A stretch of 51,840 nt of DNA from DATKZS01 sp035527835 [NCBI: bacterium]. Lineage in GTDB: Bacteria > RBG-13-61-14. Every line of letters begins with the position of its first letter. Positions within the stretch are counted from its first letter, which is position 1. The translations under genes were made by a program, and so were the position numbers. The notes under the pieces were generated by a model. It had not been told where the DNA came from, did not search any database, and saw nothing but the letters and a program-made list of their open reading frames with translations. This document shows, one piece after another, positions 1-9,346 of this stretch. Location of the stretch: NCBI GenBank assembly GCA_035527835.1, contig DATKZS010000044.1, positions 1 through 51,840 of the forward strand, given 5' to 3'.

Positions 1-5
1 CGGCG

Positions 6-28
6 AGGGGCTCCGTGAGGCCCCTTTT
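6..28 (+). terminator. Probable intrinsic terminator of a gene left of the window
   Basis: A 6-bp GC stem (AGGGGC at 6-11, GCCCCT at 20-25) is followed by a short T run. It would end a plus-strand gene outside the window. The T run is short, so confidence is moderate. Confidence 0.5.
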
Positions 29-132
29 CCGGAGGCCTGTGGAAATTGTGGATAACCCTTGTGCCCCCCTCGGGCGCCCCGGAGGTGCATGACTTTAACA
101 TCGAGGCGACTTGACAATTTTATTCATAGGAG

Positions 133-192
133 ACGCCAAGACCGCCAAGAAATTCTTTTATTAATACACATTTTTCTTGGCGGTCTTGGCGT
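133..192. repeat. Tandem-word hairpin, CGCCAAG family
   Basis: The arm at 133-152 contains CGCCAAGA twice and is perfectly complementary over 20 bp to 173-192; a 20-nt AT-rich loop separates them. It lies 43 bp beyond the stop codon of the minus-strand mltD-like gene. A single arm of the same family recurs at 51680-51718. The hairpin may end or stabilise the mltD transcript, but a mobile origin is equally possible. Confidence 0.8.
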
Positions 193-234
193 TTTGGCGG
201 TTATTCTTCGCCTGTTTCATTCCGAAGAGCTGAT

Positions 235-2700
235 TTATTGATAGATGACGAGCTTCTGGCCGGGCCGGACGGAGTCGGAGGAGAGGTTGTTCCACTGTTT
301 GATCTCGGCGACGTGGACGTCGTGGTCGCGGGCGATCTGCCACAGGGACTCGCCTTCCTTGACGGTGTGTACGGTCTTTTTCTTGCCCTTGACCGATGAT
401 GAGGATGAGCTCGAGGAGGAAGTACTCGCCGAGCTTGGGGACGAAGATTTTGATCCGGGCTTGTACTCGGAGCCGGGGCATACGGCGAGCTTCTGGCCGG
501 GCCGGAGCGAGTCGGAGTCGAGTCCGTTCATGGTCTTGATCTGGGCGGTGTAGGCGTCGTAGCGCTTGGCGATGGCCCAGAGCGATTCTCCGGGCTGGAC
601 GGTATGGGTGATCTTACCGGAGCATTTGCCTGACGGCGCCGGGTTGGCCGCGGCCTGGTTTTTGTTGCTTTTCGGGGGAGGAGCCTGGGTCTGATTATTT
701 TCAGGTTGCGCTGGCGCCGAGCCTCTATATTCGGAGCCGGGCTTGACCTGGATTTTCTGTCCGGGGCGGACGGAGTCGGATGAGAGGTCATTCAGGTCCT
801 TGATGTCGGCCACGTGGGCATCGAATTTTTTGGCGATTCCCCACAAAGACTCTCCCTGCTTGACGGTGTAGATGAGCGCGCCCCTGGCGGCGGACACCGG
901 GTCCCGGGCCGGCCGGGAGGCGGTGGAGGAGTTGGCGGCTGATGATCCTGATGACGGATCGGCGCAGGCGAGGTCCGCGGTCGGGGGCAGGGAGGTGGGC
1001 GCGTCCTTGGGCACGACCAGGGTGAGCGTCTGTCCCGGCCGGATCGAGCATTGCGGGTCGAGCTTGTTCCTGGTAATGATGTCCTGGCTGTGGATGCCGT
1101 AGTAGCGGGCGATGAAATAGCAGCGGTCGCCTTCGCGCACGGTGTATTTGACGGTGCGGGTGGGGCCGGTGATCTTGGTGACGGCGGTATTGTGAGCGGT
1201 CTTGGGCGGCTTTTTGGTGGAGCCGCAGATCCGGAGGGTGTCGCCGTAAAAGATCGCGGTCGAGCTCTTGAGGCCGTTGCATTTTTTGAGGTCGGCGGTG
1301 GAGACGCCGTAGTTCTCGGCGATTTCGGAGAGGGTCTCGCCGACGGCGATGGTGTGGACCACGCGCTTGCCTTTTGTGGAATAGTGACCGCGCCCGGTGC
1401 TCTTCGAGCCCCGGCCGCCGGAATCATAGTCATACTCACGGGAGGGCTTGAGGCGGGGGTTGAAGATCGCGTCCCTGGGCGCGGGCACGGTGATGACCTG
1501 TCCCTCCCGGAGGCCGGCGCTCACGGCGAGGTTGTTCATGGAGGCCAGCATGGTGGAGCTGGTCTGATAGCCGGCGGCGATGGAGCGGATGGACTGGCCC
1601 TTTTCCACCTTGTGCTTCCTGAAGGTCACCTTGTCCTCGGCCCGGATCAGGGCGTACTCGGTGCGGAAGCGGCTGACGGCGCCTGTCGGGATGTTGACGT
1701 TGTATCTCTTGCCGGGGGGCGTGCAGAACTGGAGCAGCTCGGGGTTGAGGCGCTGGATTTCGGAGGAGGTGGCCCCGGCGAGCCGGGCGATTACCCTGAG
1801 GTCGAGGGGCTCGTTCACGGTGACGGTGTTGTACTGGAGGGGCGGGAGGATTTCGAGGTTATAGAATCCGTAGCGCTCGGGGTTTTTGGCGATGATGGCG
1901 GCGGCGATCATCTGGGGCAGGTAGTTGCGGGTCTCGAGCTTCAGGGCCTTCTGCTCGCACAGGCACCAATAGTCGGTGCAGCCGGTATGGCGGAGCTCCT
2001 TGTCAATCTTGGCCTCGCCGGCGTTGTAGGATGCCGCGGCCAGGTGCCAGTCGCCGCCGAAAAAGTCGTGGAGGTAGGTAAGATAATCGAGGGCGGCGCG
2101 GGTGCTCTTGATCGGATCGTAGCGCTCGTCCACCCAGAAATTGATGTCGAGCCCGAACTTCTTGCCGGTGGAGCGGATGAACTGCCACAGTCCGCCGGCG
2201 CCGGCATAGCTGTTGATGGTGGGGTTGAAATTGCTCTCGATCCAGCACAGGTAAAACAGCTCTTCCGGCATGCCCCGTTTCTTGAGCTCGGTATTGATCA
2301 TGTCCTCATACAGGCCCGAGCGGATCATGGCCCGCTTAAAGCCCCCGCGGCTGGACCCGGTGAAAAAAGCGATGTAGGCCGCAACGTATTCGTTGATCTG
2401 AAGGGGAAAATCGCCCAGGGACTCGATCTCCTCGGGGGCGATGTAAGTTGAGGGGGCGGAGAGCTTCTTGATCACCTCCGTCAGCGGCAGGGTCTTGTCG
2501 TACACGTGGATCTGGTCATCGGGTACGGGGAACTGATAGACGTGGTCCCATCCGTTGTCCTGGTCCTCGTCCGTGTCCGGCTGGGCCCAGGCGCGCGGTC
2601 CGGGCACGACGATCAGGGCCAAGAGCAGGCCCAGGCAGGCGCGCCACGCCCCGGGCAAAAGCTTGGTCACGGCCCGCTGTGCAATATTTCCTATCTTCAT
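235..2700 (-). CDS. mltD: MltD-like membrane-bound lytic transglycosylase with six LysM domains
   Basis: This is a periplasmic murein hydrolase that would cleave the MurNAc-GlcNAc bond of peptidoglycan and form 1,6-anhydro ends. An N-terminal hydrophobic signal ends near AWAQ (residues 37-40). The SLT domain covers about 140-275, with the catalytic Glu predicted at E155 in IESNFNP and the typical AGGLWQF and AASYNAGE motifs. Six LysM domains follow at about 362-408, 447-494, 517-564, 609-653, 697-743 and 776-820, joined by Ser/Pro/Lys-rich linkers including a long serine run near 752-769. At 821 aa it is much longer than E. coli MltD (about 450 aa, two LysM), mainly through extra LysM modules. 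The start follows an AGAGGGGA ribosome site. It is transcribed alone, divergent from the sugar dehydrogenase. Confidence 0.93.
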   Translation of the reverse strand: MKIGNIAQRAVTKLLPGAWRACLGLLLALIVVPGPRAWAQPDTDEDQDNGWDHVYQFPVPDDQIHVYDKTLPLTEVIKKLSAPSTYIAPEEIESLGDFPLQINEYVAAYIAFFTGSSRGGFKRAMIRSGLYEDMINTELKKRGMPEELFYLCWIESNFNPTINSYAGAGGLWQFIRSTGKKFGLDINFWVDERYDPIKSTRAALDYLTYLHDFFGGDWHLAAASYNAGEAKIDKELRHTGCTDYWCLCEQKALKLETRNYLPQMIAAAIIAKNPERYGFYNLEILPPLQYNTVTVNEPLDLRVIARLAGATSSEIQRLNPELLQFCTPPGKRYNVNIPTGAVSRFRTEYALIRAEDKVTFRKHKVEKGQSIRSIAAGYQTSSTMLASMNNLAVSAGLREGQVITVPAPRDAIFNPRLKPSREYDYDSGGRGSKSTGRGHYSTKGKRVVHTIAVGETLSEIAENYGVSTADLKKCNGLKSSTAIFYGDTLRICGSTKKPPKTAHNTAVTKITGPTRTVKYTVREGDRCYFIARYYGIHSQDIITRNKLDPQCSIRPGQTLTLVVPKDAPTSLPPTADLACADPSSGSSAANSSTASRPARDPVSAARGALIYTVKQGESLWGIAKKFDAHVADIKDLNDLSSDSVRPGQKIQVKPGSEYRGSAPAQPENNQTQAPPPKSNKNQAAANPAPSGKCSGKITHTVQPGESLWAIAKRYDAYTAQIKTMNGLDSDSLRPGQKLAVCPGSEYKPGSKSSSPSSASTSSSSSSSSSVKGKKKTVHTVKEGESLWQIARDHDVHVAEIKQWNNLSSDSVRPGQKLVIYQ

Positions 2701-3097
2701 TCCCCTCTAATTCGGAATCGCAAAGCCATTGCCATGTGAGCACGGTTCTACTCCGACCTCGGGCCCTTGCATCTCATAATTATTATTGCGCTTATTGTCG
2801 TGCCGGGCAGCTTGTTTATAGATGCTCGTTTAGCTTCTCCGGTTCCACTGCTCATGGCCGCGCCTTACCAGGAAGCGGACTTACCAGGCCAATCATTGAA
2901 AGATTAACCGATTTCCCGGGATTAGTCAAAGATATTTCCATCCCCCTAAAATAAAACGATATTATGGCGCCGGCCGGTCACGGGCGGGGCCTTGGCCCCC
3001 TCCTTTAATTTGCTTCCACCACCTTTATTTGTTACCTTATTGCGGTGTTCGTGAAAATTTTTGAGTTAAATTCAGCGACAATGGAGAGAATACGCGG
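2701..3097. other. Divergent intergenic region, no gene seen
   Basis: This 397-bp gap separates the divergent mltD-like and nucleotide-sugar dehydrogenase genes and must hold both promoters. It is more AT-rich than the genes. A direct repeat TTACCAGG occurs at about 2867 and 2881. I see no open reading frame with a ribosome site, no RNA gene and no confident promoter hexamers. Confidence 0.5.
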
Positions 3098-4783
3098 ATG
3101 AAAAAAGACAAGGGCGGGAACAAGGAAGTTAAAGGCCAGGAACACTCGATGAGCCCTGACGGCCGGAGGTTCGCGCTGCCTCGGGAGGACGACTACGCGG
3201 CGGAGCGGGAGCGGCTGGACAGCTTTGTGCTGGAGAAGCGGCGCGAGGGTTATGAGATCGTGGTGGTGGTGGGCCTGGGCTTCGTGGGCGCGGTGATGGC
3301 GGCGGTGATCGCGGACAGCGTGGACAAAAACACGGGGATGCCGGGCAAGTTCGTGATCGGGATGCAGCGGCCCAGCACCCGGTCCTACTGGAAGACCCCG
3401 CTCATCAACCTGGGCGAGTCCCCGATCAAGGCGGAGGACCCCGAGGTTGAAGAGCTGATCCGGCGCACGGTGCTGGAGAAAAAGACCATGATCGCGACGT
3501 ATTCGAACGACGCGCTCAAGTTCGCGGACGTGATCGTGGTGGACGTGCAATGCGATTACATCAAGGAGGACCTGGGAAAGCTGCGCTCCGGCCGCGTGGC
3601 CATGGAGGCCCTCGAATCCTCGATGCGCACCATCGCGGAGAACATGCGGCCGGAGGCCCTGGTCCTGATCGAGACCACCGTGGCCCCCGGGACCACCGAG
3701 CAGGTCGCGCTGCCCATCATGAAAAAGGCGTTCGCCGAGCGGGGCCTCAAGACCGAGCCCCTGCTCGCCCACTCCTATGAGCGGGTGATGCCCGGCCGCC
3801 ACTACGTGAAGAGCATCCGCGATTTCTGGCGGGTCTGCTCCGGGGTGGACGAGGTCAGCAAGCGCCGGGTGAAGAAGTTCCTCTCCGAGGTCCTGAACGT
3901 CGAGGACTTCCCGCTCACCGTCTTGGACCGGCCCATCGAGAGCGAGACCGCCAAGATCGTGGAGAACAGCTTCCGGGCCTCCATCCTGGCCTTCATGGAC
4001 GAGTGGACGCGCTTCGCCGAGCGTCACGGCGTGGACATCGCCAAGGTGATCGCGGCCATCAAGGTCCGGCCCACGCACTCGAACCTGATGCTGCCGGGCC
4101 CGGGCATCGGCGGCTACTGCCTGCCCAAGGACGGCGGGCTCGGACTGTGGGCGCACAAGAACATCCTGAAGGACAGCGAGGACATCTTCAAGATCACGCC
4201 GCTGGCCATTGACATCAACGACACCCGCGGGCTGCACGCCGCGGACATGATCGCGGACGCGGTCAAGGCGATGGGCAAGGACATCAAGGGCGCCAAGGTG
4301 CTGGTGGCGGGCGCGAGCTACCGCGAGGACGTGGGCGACACGCGCTACAGCGGCTCCGAGGTGGTGGCGCGGCGGCTCGCGCACCTGGGGGCCAAGGTTT
4401 ACGCCCACGACCCGTACGTGGACCACTGGTGGGAGTTCGAGAACCAGGACACCTACCCCTACCCCGGCCACTCCCTGGCCCGCTTCTTCGAGAACCAGGA
4501 AGGGCTCAAGGACCTCAAGGTCCAGAACGACCTTCCTTCAGCCCTCGAAAAAATGGACGCGGTCTTCTTTGCCGTGCGCCACGAGCCTTACCTCAAGCTC
4601 CAGCCGGAAGACGTGGTCAAATGGGCCGGAGGGCCCCTCGCCGTGATTGACGGCTTCGCCATCCTCGCCGACGACGACATCCGGCGCTTCCTGGAAATGG
4701 GCTGCGAGGTCGCGGGACTCGGCCGCGGACATATCGGAAGGATCAAGCAGGAGATAAAGCTCAAGGGCAAGAAACGGTCGTGA
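3098..4783 (+). CDS. UDP-glucose/GDP-mannose dehydrogenase family nucleotide-sugar dehydrogenase
   Basis: A cytoplasmic NAD-dependent enzyme of the family that oxidises the C6 hydroxyl of a nucleotide sugar to a uronate, for example UDP-glucose to UDP-glucuronate. The N-terminal Rossmann motif is VGLGFVG (about 57-63). The central dimerisation domain contains the motif GGYCLPKD, with the predicted thioester Cys at C341. The C-terminal UDP-binding domain starts near 398 with KVLVAGASYREDVGDTR, where other members read GxxxKxxxxDxR. At 561 aa it is about 120 aa longer than usual, with a charged 45-residue N-terminal extension and extra sequence around 75-115 and 440-475. The exact substrate cannot be read from sequence. 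A precursor for capsule or exopolysaccharide is likely. No glycosyltransferases are adjacent. Confidence 0.88.
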   Translation: MKKDKGGNKEVKGQEHSMSPDGRRFALPREDDYAAERERLDSFVLEKRREGYEIVVVVGLGFVGAVMAAVIADSVDKNTGMPGKFVIGMQRPSTRSYWKTPLINLGESPIKAEDPEVEELIRRTVLEKKTMIATYSNDALKFADVIVVDVQCDYIKEDLGKLRSGRVAMEALESSMRTIAENMRPEALVLIETTVAPGTTEQVALPIMKKAFAERGLKTEPLLAHSYERVMPGRHYVKSIRDFWRVCSGVDEVSKRRVKKFLSEVLNVEDFPLTVLDRPIESETAKIVENSFRASILAFMDEWTRFAERHGVDIAKVIAAIKVRPTHSNLMLPGPGIGGYCLPKDGGLGLWAHKNILKDSEDIFKITPLAIDINDTRGLHAADMIADAVKAMGKDIKGAKVLVAGASYREDVGDTRYSGSEVVARRLAHLGAKVYAHDPYVDHWWEFENQDTYPYPGHSLARFFENQEGLKDLKVQNDLPSALEKMDAVFFAVRHEPYLKLQPEDVVKWAGGPLAVIDGFAILADDDIRRFLEMGCEVAGLGRGHIGRIKQEIKLKGKKRS

Positions 4784-4817
4784 CACTTTCTTCTAACCCG
4801 GGAAAGGAGATCCCGCC

Positions 4818-5801
4818 ATGAAAAAGACGCTGGCTTGTCTCGTACTCGTCGCAATGATCGCGCCGCTGGCGGCGTGGGCGCAGGAGATAGATTTTAAGCC
4901 GCTGTCCCTCGCCGCGGAGAATGACCGGATCGCCAAGCTCGGCTTCGCGCCCACCGGACCCGGCAATGCGGCGGACCTGTACATCCCTTATCTGAAGGGT
5001 GAGGCCAAGATCACCCAGGAGCCATGGTTCTCGCACCTTTCCCTGCTCATGCTCAACGACCCCAAGCCCGGTGACGCGGAAAAAATCCAAAAAGCTCTGG
5101 CCGCCAGCGCCGACGATCTCAAAATTATCATGGAAGCCTCCTCCCGCCGGGACTGCACCATCTGGGGGCCTTATTGGAAAGTGGACCAGACCAAGGCCTA
5201 TTTCGAGCAGGACACTCCGAAATACATCAACCTGCGCCAATTAGGAGTATTGTTCATCGCCAAGGGTTATGAGCTTGCCAAAGCCGGCGACGCCAAGGGA
5301 GCGGCTGAGCAATACACCACCGTCCTGCGCATGGGAATACACCTTTCGCAAGACCCAACCGCGATCGGCAACGCGGTGGGCCTGGACATGAGAATGGCAG
5401 GCGCGAACCGCATGGCAAAGCTGATGAAAGACACCAATGATCCTTCGGCCGCCGACTGGGACGATTACATGAAGTCCTGTGAGGACATCAAAGCCGCTTG
5501 GAAAGCCTTCTATTGCCCCACGGGATTCGTGAGCTCGTGGGGAGAGGAGAAGGTCGAGTCCTTCGTGCGCGACAAGGACATGCCGTTCACGGCGCGCTTC
5601 GACTGCCTGGCTTGGAACCATTACTGCCTCCAGAGCAAGGTGGCATATCTCAAGTGCTATGCCATGGGCGTCCCGGGCTGGGTAAAAAAACTCGAGGCCG
5701 AAATCTCCCAGGAGAGCGATACGGCCAAACAGTTGGTGGACCAGCTCAACGCCCATCCGGGGTCCATCAAATGGATCGGAGAGGTGGAGGAAAACTACTA
5801 G
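4818..5801 (+). CDS. Secreted protein of unknown function, helical and TPR-like
   Basis: A 327-aa protein with a clear Sec signal peptide (MKK start, hydrophobic core, cleavage near AWA-Q at 20-21). The ribosome site GGAGA precedes the start. The rest is helix-rich and contains one TPR-like stretch, GDAKGAAEQYTTVLRMG, at about 157-173. I recognise no enzyme motif. It lies 34 bp after the sugar dehydrogenase and 39 bp before the first sulfatase, so it may share their transcript. A periplasmic adaptor or structural role is possible; nothing in the sequence decides. Confidence 0.8.
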   Translation: MKKTLACLVLVAMIAPLAAWAQEIDFKPLSLAAENDRIAKLGFAPTGPGNAADLYIPYLKGEAKITQEPWFSHLSLLMLNDPKPGDAEKIQKALAASADDLKIIMEASSRRDCTIWGPYWKVDQTKAYFEQDTPKYINLRQLGVLFIAKGYELAKAGDAKGAAEQYTTVLRMGIHLSQDPTAIGNAVGLDMRMAGANRMAKLMKDTNDPSAADWDDYMKSCEDIKAAWKAFYCPTGFVSSWGEEKVESFVRDKDMPFTARFDCLAWNHYCLQSKVAYLKCYAMGVPGWVKKLEAEISQESDTAKQLVDQLNAHPGSIKWIGEVEENY

Positions 5802-5840
5802 GCACGAACTCCGCCTCAGCAGCGCGGCAGATATGGAACC

Positions 5841-7205
5841 ATGAAGACCCGTCGCGAATTCCTTAAGACCTCCGCCGCCCTGGCCGTCGCTGGAGCGGCA
5901 ACCAGGGCGTGCACCAAACCTCGCCCAAAATCCGACCGGCCTAACGTCCTTCTGATCCTCGACGACGAGGAGCGCTACCACCTCCACCTGCCCAGGCTCA
6001 CGCTCCCCAACCGCCAGCGCCTCCGCCAAAGCGCCGTGGTCTTCAGCCACGCCTGTTGCACCTATCCTCTTTGCTCTCCGAGCCGCTCCACGATCTTCAC
6101 CGGGCTTTGGCCCCACCAGGCCGGCATCATCACCAACGTGGACAAGTACGCAGAAAACCCGTCGCTCGACCCCGCCATCCCCAACCTCGGCAGCGTCTTC
6201 TCGCGCGCCGGCTACGAGACCGCCTACTTCGGCAAGTGGCACCTCTCCCGAAACGGCGACGCCTACGGCACGCCCCGCGCCTATGGCTTCAAGTACCCGT
6301 TCGTCTCGAACCAGGAAGTGGGGTGGCGCACCGACCATAACGTGTCCGTGCGCGCCGCGGCCTGGCTCAAAAAGAACGCGGGCCAAACGCCCTGGCTCAT
6401 GGCCTATTGCCCGGTCAACCCGCACGACATCCTGGTCCCGGAGCTGGCCGGGCAATACGGCGGCCTGGAAAAATACGCGGCCGCCCTGCCCCCGAACTTC
6501 GCGGCCGAGCCCGCGCCCGGCATCAAGACCCTGGAGCAATACGGCGAGACCAGGATGATTAAAGACCTGGCGCCCAAGGACCGCGCCGGCTGGCTGGACT
6601 ACATCCGCTATTACTGCCGCCTGATCGAGGACGTGGACCAGCAATTGGGCCGCGTGCTCGACGCGCTGGAAGCGTCGGGCCAATGGGACAACACCATCGT
6701 GGTCTTCACCTCCGACCACGGCGAGATGGCCGGATCCCATGGCCTGGCCTATAAGGGTCACACCATGTACGAGGAAAACATCCGCGTGCCCCTCTGGATC
6801 TCCGACCCGCGCCATGTGAACGCCCCGCGCGCCCACGACGGGCTCGTCTCCCACCTCGACCTCGTCCCCACCCTCTCGGCCCTCGCCGGAGTCCCCTGGC
6901 CCGCGCCGCTCACCGGCCTCGACCTCTCACCCATCATCGAGTCCGGAAAGGACGTGGCCCGCGACCGCGTTTTTTGCGAAGGCTCCGTCCGGGTGGTATA
7001 TGGTTTCCGGGGCATCCGCACCGAACCATGGAAATACTGGCATTACAACACCGGCGAGGAGCTGCTCTTCAACCTCAAGGACGATCCCCTGGAGCTGAAA
7101 AACCTCGCCTCCGACCCAGGCTCAGCAGTCACCCTGGCCGGACTCCGGGAACAAGTCCGCCAATGGCGGCGCGACACCAACGACCCGATGAAGGAGTTCA
7201 TGTAA
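5841..7205 (+). CDS. Tat-exported Cys-type sulfatase 1
   Basis: A family S1 (arylsulfatase-like) enzyme of 454 aa that would hydrolyse sulfate esters outside the cytoplasm. The N-terminus carries a twin-arginine signal (TRREFLK) ending in ATRAC, which may be a lipobox. The core shows metal-binding Asp residues in LILDDEE (about 38-44), the formylglycine signature CSPSR with the modified Cys predicted at C78, GKWHLS, and TSDHGEM. It is clearly paralogous to the third sulfatase: both share NPHDI, GHTMYEEN and a QWRRDTNDP-type C-terminus. No formylglycine-generating enzyme or anSME is in the window. The substrate is not readable; the neighbouring fucose isomerase hints at a sulfated fucan. Confidence 0.92.
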   Translation: MKTRREFLKTSAALAVAGAATRACTKPRPKSDRPNVLLILDDEERYHLHLPRLTLPNRQRLRQSAVVFSHACCTYPLCSPSRSTIFTGLWPHQAGIITNVDKYAENPSLDPAIPNLGSVFSRAGYETAYFGKWHLSRNGDAYGTPRAYGFKYPFVSNQEVGWRTDHNVSVRAAAWLKKNAGQTPWLMAYCPVNPHDILVPELAGQYGGLEKYAAALPPNFAAEPAPGIKTLEQYGETRMIKDLAPKDRAGWLDYIRYYCRLIEDVDQQLGRVLDALEASGQWDNTIVVFTSDHGEMAGSHGLAYKGHTMYEENIRVPLWISDPRHVNAPRAHDGLVSHLDLVPTLSALAGVPWPAPLTGLDLSPIIESGKDVARDRVFCEGSVRVVYGFRGIRTEPWKYWHYNTGEELLFNLKDDPLELKNLASDPGSAVTLAGLREQVRQWRRDTNDPMKEFM

Positions 7206-7226
7206 CGCCTTTACAAGAAGGTCTTA

Positions 7227-7320
7227 TTTTGCCGCAGATGAACGCAGATGAACACAGATAAGAAAAGAAAAAAATTATTTAATTCTTATCCGCGTTCATC
7301 TGCGTTCATCTGCGGCAAAA
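7227..7320. repeat. Tandem-word hairpin, GCAGATGAAC family, copy 1
   Basis: The left arm (7227-7263) holds GCAGATGAAC-type words in tandem and pairs almost perfectly over about 37 bp with 7283-7320; the loop is A-rich. The right arm ends in AAAA. It fills most of the gap between sulfatases 1 and 2. A related copy is at 15314-15406. Confidence 0.85.
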
Positions 7321-7366
7321 AATCTACTATTGTATTTTCACGACCCCGACGAACGAGGGACATGAA

Positions 7367-9193
7367 ATGAAAAAAAATCGTCGCGCTTTCCTGGCTCAAT
7401 CGGCCGCGGCCGCGGCGCTCGCCGCCATGCCCGGCGCCGCCTGCGCCGCCGCGCCCATCTCCGGAGCCGACCGCCCCAACATCCTGTGGCTGGTGAGCGA
7501 GGACAACAGCCCCTGGCTCGGATGTTACGGCGACCCGCTCGCCGACACCCCGAACCTCGACCGCATGGCCCGCGAAGGCGTGCGCTTTACCAGCGCCTTT
7601 GCCAACGCCCCCGTGTGCGCGCCCGCCCGCTTCACCATCCACACCGGCGTGTACGCCTCTTCCGCCGGGACCCAGCACATGCGGAGCTGCAACCCCATCC
7701 CGCCCGGAATCAGGTTCTTCACCCAGTACCTCCGCGAGGCCGGCTACTACTGCGTGAACGGACAAAAGACCGATTACAACACCACGGGCACGCCGCCCGA
7801 GGCCTGGGACTCGCGCCGCTTCACCGCGTCACTCCGCGGCCTCAAGCGCCATCAGCCGTTTTTCCGCTTCATCAACTACATGACCACCCACGAGTCGTCC
7901 CTGCACAAGGTTAAGCCCGTGACGCATGATCCGGCCGCCATGCGTCTCGCGCCCTATCACCCCGACACCCCCGAGATCCGACACGACTACGCCCAGTACT
8001 ACGATCAGATCACCAGGCTCGACGGCCAGATCGGCGAGGCCCTGGCCGAGCTCGAGCGGCAGGGACTCGCCGACGACACCATCGTCTTCTACTTCTCCGA
8101 CCATGGCGGCGTGCTCCCGCGATCCAAGCGCTTCCTCTACGACTCCGGAATGCGCGTGCCCATGATCGCGCGCTTCCCGGAAAAATACCGCCACCTCGCG
8201 CCATCCGCGCCCGGTTCCACTTTTGACCAGCCCGTGAGCTTCGTGGACCTCGCGCCCACCATGATGAGCATCGCCGGCGTGCCCGTGCCCGACTACATGC
8301 AGGGCCGCGCCTTCCTGGGACCGCAGGCCGCGCCCGCGCCGCAGTACGTGTACGGCTTCAGGGGCCGCATGGACGATCGCTACGACATGAGCCGCGCCGT
8401 CCGCGACCTCAACTTCAAGTACATCCGCAACTACCACCCGTACCTGCCCTGGGGCCGCCACCTCGACTACCTCTGGCGCATGCCCGCCACCCGCTCGTGG
8501 GAAGAAATGTACCAGGCCGGAAAACTGAACGCCGTGCAAAAACGCTGGTTCGAGCCCAAGCCCGCCGAAGAGCTCTACGACCTCGCGGCCGACCCCTACG
8601 AGATCAACAACCTCGCTGGAGACCCCGCCTACCTGGAAACCATCGTGCGAATGCGCGACGCCAACCGCAGGTTCCTCCTCGATCACCACGACGCCGGATT
8701 CCTGCAGGAGGCCGAGATGGTCGCGCGCGCTCAAGGCTCCACACCCTACGACCTGGTCCGCGACCCCATACGCTACGACCTGCCCCGCGTCATGGCCGCC
8801 GCCGAGATCGCGGGCGATCCCGGACCCGGCGCCGCGGCCAAGCTTATTGAGCTCCTCAAAGACCATGACAGCGCCGTGCGCTACTGGGGCGCGGTCGGAT
8901 GTCTCGCGCTCGGGCAAAAGTCCGCGGACACGATGCCGCTCCTCACTCAAGCGCTCGACGATGACTCCGCGAGCGTCAGCGTGGCCGCGGCAGCCGCCAT
9001 GTTCAAGCTGGGCCGGCCCGGCCCGGCCCTGGCAGCGTTCAAGAAGGCGCTCCAGGACGACAACATGTATGCCGGCTTCTACGCCTCCGACATGATGGAC
9101 TTTATCGGCGCCGACGATCCGTCCCTGAACCGCCTTAAAAACAAGGCCAAGGCCCGCGTGCGAAAAGCGACGAACCTGAATGCGCTAAAATAA
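7367..9193 (+). CDS. Tat-exported Cys-type sulfatase 2 with C-terminal HEAT-like repeats
   Basis: A 608-aa S1-family sulfatase. The signal has the twin-arginine motif NRRAFL and an Ala-rich core. Motifs are WLVSEDNSPWLGCYG (metal site), CAPAR with the formylglycine Cys predicted at C84, and YFSDHGG. This lineage (SEDNSPW, HMRS) differs from its neighbours and resembles the heparan N-sulfatase-like branch of the S1 family. From about residue 480 to 590 the chain becomes HEAT/PBS-lyase-like, with units such as LLKDHDSAVRYWGAVGCLALG and ALDDDSASVSVAAAAAMFKLG, probably a protein- or glycan-contact module. The start follows a weak site; M7367 gives the Tat motif at the correct distance. Confidence 0.92.
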   Translation: MKKNRRAFLAQSAAAAALAAMPGAACAAAPISGADRPNILWLVSEDNSPWLGCYGDPLADTPNLDRMAREGVRFTSAFANAPVCAPARFTIHTGVYASSAGTQHMRSCNPIPPGIRFFTQYLREAGYYCVNGQKTDYNTTGTPPEAWDSRRFTASLRGLKRHQPFFRFINYMTTHESSLHKVKPVTHDPAAMRLAPYHPDTPEIRHDYAQYYDQITRLDGQIGEALAELERQGLADDTIVFYFSDHGGVLPRSKRFLYDSGMRVPMIARFPEKYRHLAPSAPGSTFDQPVSFVDLAPTMMSIAGVPVPDYMQGRAFLGPQAAPAPQYVYGFRGRMDDRYDMSRAVRDLNFKYIRNYHPYLPWGRHLDYLWRMPATRSWEEMYQAGKLNAVQKRWFEPKPAEELYDLAADPYEINNLAGDPAYLETIVRMRDANRRFLLDHHDAGFLQEAEMVARAQGSTPYDLVRDPIRYDLPRVMAAAEIAGDPGPGAAAKLIELLKDHDSAVRYWGAVGCLALGQKSADTMPLLTQALDDDSASVSVAAAAAMFKLGRPGPALAAFKKALQDDNMYAGFYASDMMDFIGADDPSLNRLKNKAKARVRKATNLNALK

Positions 9194-9220
9194 TTTAGGC
9201 CGCTCTGAAATCCGAGATCT

Positions 9221-9297
9221 GGTAGGACAGGCATTCCTGCCTGTCCACTGCTTCCTGCGGCAATCAAGGGCGGACAGACAAGAATGTCTGTCCTACC
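9221..9297. repeat. Nested palindromic repeat (GGACAGGCA / GGACAGACA)
   Basis: Each arm is itself a palindrome: GGACAGGCA-TTCC-TGCCTGTCC at 9225-9246 and GGACAGACA-AGAA-TGTCTGTCC at 9272-9293. The two arms also pair with each other, bounded by GGTAG and CTACC, giving a possible cruciform. It lies in the gap between sulfatases 2 and 3. Similar palindromes are scattered in many environmental bacterial genomes. Confidence 0.8.
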
Positions 9298-9346
9298 TCG
9301 CATATTGAAAGCAAACGGCTTCGCTTGGGATCGGAGGGGAGAAAAC

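Noticed and set aside
1051-2451. Long plus-strand frame of 466 codons opposite the mltD-like gene
   Set aside because: It is the antisense shadow of a GC-rich gene; no ribosome site and no family motif, and the opposite strand encodes a complete SLT/LysM protein.
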